Source of the DNA: Thermoflexus hugenholtzii JAD2
Lineage (GTDB): Bacteria; Chloroflexota; Dehalococcoidia; SHYB01
Direction: 5' to 3'
NCBI GenBank assembly: GCA_945861815.1
Contig: CAMAVV010000100.1
Span: forward strand, 1 to 6,324
DNA: 6,324 nt
The notes under the pieces were generated by a model, which saw only the letters and a list, made by a program, of their open reading frames with translations, was not told the DNA's origin and ran no database searches. Both the position numbers and the translations under genes were made by a program. The first letter of the stretch is position 1. Every line of letters begins with the position of its first letter. Positions 5,163 to 6,324 of this stretch are shown here, piece after piece.

Positions 5163-5564
5163 CTATTCCATCAATTGGATAAGCGCGCCGTGGGTGCTCT
5201 TTGGATGGATGAAGATGCCCCCGCGGTGATCGTGCGACGTTGCCTGCTCCGCGCCAATGACCTTCGCGCCCTTGGCTTGCAGCGCTTTAACCGCTTCCAC
5301 CAAGTTGTTGACTTGCACACAGATGAGATACAGCCCCTCGCCTCGCTCCTTGATGAACTTGGCCACTGCCCCATCTGACTCGAGGGGTTGCGCCAGCTCG
5401 ATGTAAGCATTGCCGGTGAAAATCTTTTGTGTGCGCACGCCCCGCCTCAGCGACGAGATGATGACACCTGCCGCCATGCCATACACTTCCGTGTAGAGCT
5501 TGGCCGTCTCCTCGACGCTGTTGACGGCGATGATAACGTGGTCGATTCGCTTGTAGAAGGACAT
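5163..5564 (-). CDS. VOC-superfamily protein (methylmalonyl-CoA epimerase-like), copy 1
   Basis: This 133-residue protein has two beta-alpha-beta-beta-beta repeats of the vicinal oxygen chelate fold: MSFYKRIDHVIIAVNS with H9, a first helix at about 18-29, TGNAYIELAQP (50-60), VAKFIKERGEGLYLICVQV (67-85), a second helix at about 88-98, and HPKSTHGALIQLME (120-133). Order and spacing fit methylmalonyl-CoA epimerase. Of that enzyme's ligands only H9 remains: the usual Gln is R41, the His pair in GEG-x-HH is Tyr-Leu (79-80), and the Glu in LIEL is Q130. Epimerase activity is therefore doubtful; it may bind another ligand or metal set, or act without metal. The start is fixed by alignment with the neighbouring copy. 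AGAGG sits only 2 bases before the ATG, and a GAGGAG 11 bases upstream falls in a small hairpin. It probably shares a transcript with the next copy. Confidence 0.85.
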   Translation of the reverse strand: MSFYKRIDHVIIAVNSVEETAKLYTEVYGMAAGVIISSLRRGVRTQKIFTGNAYIELAQPLESDGAVAKFIKERGEGLYLICVQVNNLVEAVKALQAKGAKVIGAEQATSHDHRGGIFIHPKSTHGALIQLME

Positions 5565-5573
5565 ATCCTCTAA

Positions 5574-5588
5574 CGCTCCTCGCGAGCG
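5574..5588 (-). other. small hairpin covering a Shine-Dalgarno-like GAGGAG before VOC copy 1
   Basis: CGCTC and GAGCG form a 5-bp stem with a 5-base loop in the 59-base gap between the two VOC genes. On the minus strand the stem includes most of GAGGAG, which lies 11 bases before the ATG. A translational role is possible but unproven; a second weaker site, AGAGG, lies outside the stem. Confidence 0.3.
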
Positions 5589-5623
5589 TACAGCCTAACA
5601 CGACGCAAAAGATGCGTATCGAG

Positions 5624-6028
5624 TTATTCTTCCAGCAGCCTGATGAGCGCGCCGTGGGTGCTCTTGGGGTGGAGGAAGACTCCCGCTCCATGGTCTGGAA
5701 GCGCAGCCATCTCCTTGCCGATGACTCGCGCCCCCTTCTCCTCTAGCGCCTTCACCGCCGCCGGCAGGTTGTGCACCTGGATGGCGATGAGGTAAAGCCC
5801 CTCGCCGCGCTCACGGATGAACTTAGCGACGGCGTTGTCCTGGTCTAAGGGCTGCACCAGCTCGATGTAGGCGTTCCCAGTGAATATCTTCTGCGACCGC
5901 AAGCCCAGGCGAAGCGAGGAGATGATAACGCTCGATTCCATACCGTAGACATCGGTATAGAGCTTTGCCGTCTCTTCGATGCTGTTGACCGCGATGAAGA
6001 CGTGGTTGATGCGTTTGTAGAAAGACAT
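5624..6028 (-). CDS. VOC-superfamily protein (methylmalonyl-CoA epimerase-like), copy 2
   Basis: This 134-residue paralogue of the downstream neighbour has the same fold landmarks: MSFYKRINHVFIAVNS with H9, TGNAYIELVQP (50-60), VAKFIRERGEGLYLIAIQV (67-85) and HPKSTHGALIRLLEE (120-134). A hand alignment without internal gaps gives 99 identities in 133 positions (about 74%). As in copy 1, the expected Gln (here L41), the HH pair (Y79-L80) and the final Glu (here R130) are replaced, so normal epimerase chemistry is unlikely. The frame is open to an ATG at 6070, but 6028 is the better start: it aligns with copy 1, and GAGG lies 5 bases upstream. The MFS gene ends 60 bases upstream on the same strand, which suggests a joint transcript and perhaps a substrate link between transport and these proteins (inference). 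Confidence 0.87.
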   Translation of the reverse strand: MSFYKRINHVFIAVNSIEETAKLYTDVYGMESSVIISSLRLGLRSQKIFTGNAYIELVQPLDQDNAVAKFIRERGEGLYLIAIQVHNLPAAVKALEEKGARVIGKEMAALPDHGAGVFLHPKSTHGALIRLLEE

Positions 6029-6033
6029 CGAAA

Positions 6034-6037
6034 CCTC
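6034..6037 (-). promoter_or_regulatory. ribosome-binding site GAGG that fixes the VOC copy 2 start
   Basis: GAGG lies 5 bases before the ATG at 6028. The longer frame starting at 6070 would place this site inside the coding region and add 14 residues absent from the paralogue. Confidence 0.65.
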
Positions 6038-6088
6038 GGTGGAACAGGGTACCACAGCAGAAACGCCCACTGCGAGGGAAGCGAACCG

Positions 6089-6324
6089 TTATGCCGCCTT
6101 GCGCATGTACCGGGAGCCAAAGACCGTCAGCGCGATGGAAAGACAGGCAGTCCCCGCATAGGCCAGCAACATCGGCGTATAGCTACCTAACTCATCGTGG
6201 ACGAGTGCGGCAAGTTGCGGGCCAAGAAAGGAACTGAAGGCAAAGATAGCCATCAGGATGCCAAGTATCTTCCCGGCGCTGGCGCTTCCAAACTGGTCCA
6301 GAAGTGTGGAAGAGACAAGAGAAA
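6089..6324 (-). CDS. MFS transporter, C-terminal end (partial)
   Basis: The minus-strand frame runs in from the right edge to a TAA at 6089-6091 and gives the last 77 residues of a membrane protein. TLLDQFGSASAGKILGILM is followed by a hydrophobic helix (MAIFAFSSFLGPQLAALVHD), the turn LGSYTP, a second helix (MLLAYAGTACLSIALTVFG), and a basic end, SRYMRKAA. The G-K-I-L-G before the helix, the small-residue/G-P helix and the 'D-x-x-GSYTP' loop are typical of transmembrane helices 11 and 12 of the major facilitator superfamily, especially the oxalate/formate antiporter-like and monocarboxylate branches. It would sit in the inner membrane. Substrate and full length cannot be read. It lies 60 bases upstream of the VOC pair on the same strand, with no terminator between them. 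Confidence 0.8.
   Translation of the reverse strand, partial: SLVSSTLLDQFGSASAGKILGILMAIFAFSSFLGPQLAALVHDELGSYTPMLLAYAGTACLSIALTVFGSRYMRKAA

Noticed and set aside
5032..5229. 65-codon plus-strand frame with AAGGAA before the ATG
   Set aside because: Its 3' part is antisense to the VOC gene, the ribosome site touches the ATG, and the product has no recognisable feature.

Overview
This is a bacterial chromosomal window, moderately GC-rich in its genes, with compact protein-coding blocks at both ends and two poorly coding, more AT-rich stretches in the middle (about 3092-3833 and 4621-5162). A family III CoA-transferase, an MFS carrier, VOC proteins, a DLQGP-type pyruvate kinase and several starts without a Shine-Dalgarno site would fit an environmental lineage such as Chloroflexota (Dehalococcoidia or SAR202-like). 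That placement is only an inference; no marker gene in the window settles it.

Left block. The window opens inside the 3' end of a CaiB/BaiF-type CoA-transferase (+), followed by a complete YfcE/MJ0936-type metallophosphoesterase (+). The phosphoesterase converges on pyruvate kinase (-), and both genes stop on the same CTAG palindrome at 816-819. Upstream of pyruvate kinase lies a JAMM/MPN+ metalloprotease-like gene (-) with a His/Asn-rich N-terminus. Upstream of that is tRNA-Arg(TCT) (-), which has its own promoter and a terminator-like hairpin placed just before the protease start codon.

Middle. A promoter-rich intergenic region leads into a 75-residue helix-turn-helix protein (+). This gene has the only textbook expression signals in the window: TTGACA box, AGGAGGT ribosome site and a strong intrinsic terminator. 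Two palindromes lie just upstream of its promoter. Right after the terminator comes a single-pass membrane protein with a pseudopilin-like N-terminus whose prepilin-peptidase glycine is missing (+); it is probably translated from a leaderless transcript.

Right block. After about 540 bases with no convincing gene come two tandem VOC-fold paralogues (-), about 74% identical, and the C-terminus of an MFS transporter (-) reading in from the right edge. The three are closely spaced and may form one transcript in the order MFS, VOC, VOC. Both VOC proteins resemble methylmalonyl-CoA epimerase in layout but lack most of its metal ligands, so they are probably not ordinary epimerases.

I see no CRISPR array, insertion sequence, prophage or recognised defence system. 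The less ordinary items are the ligand-poor VOC pair, the JAMM protein with its tRNA-linked leader, the degenerate pseudopilin, and the small regulator with its palindromes.
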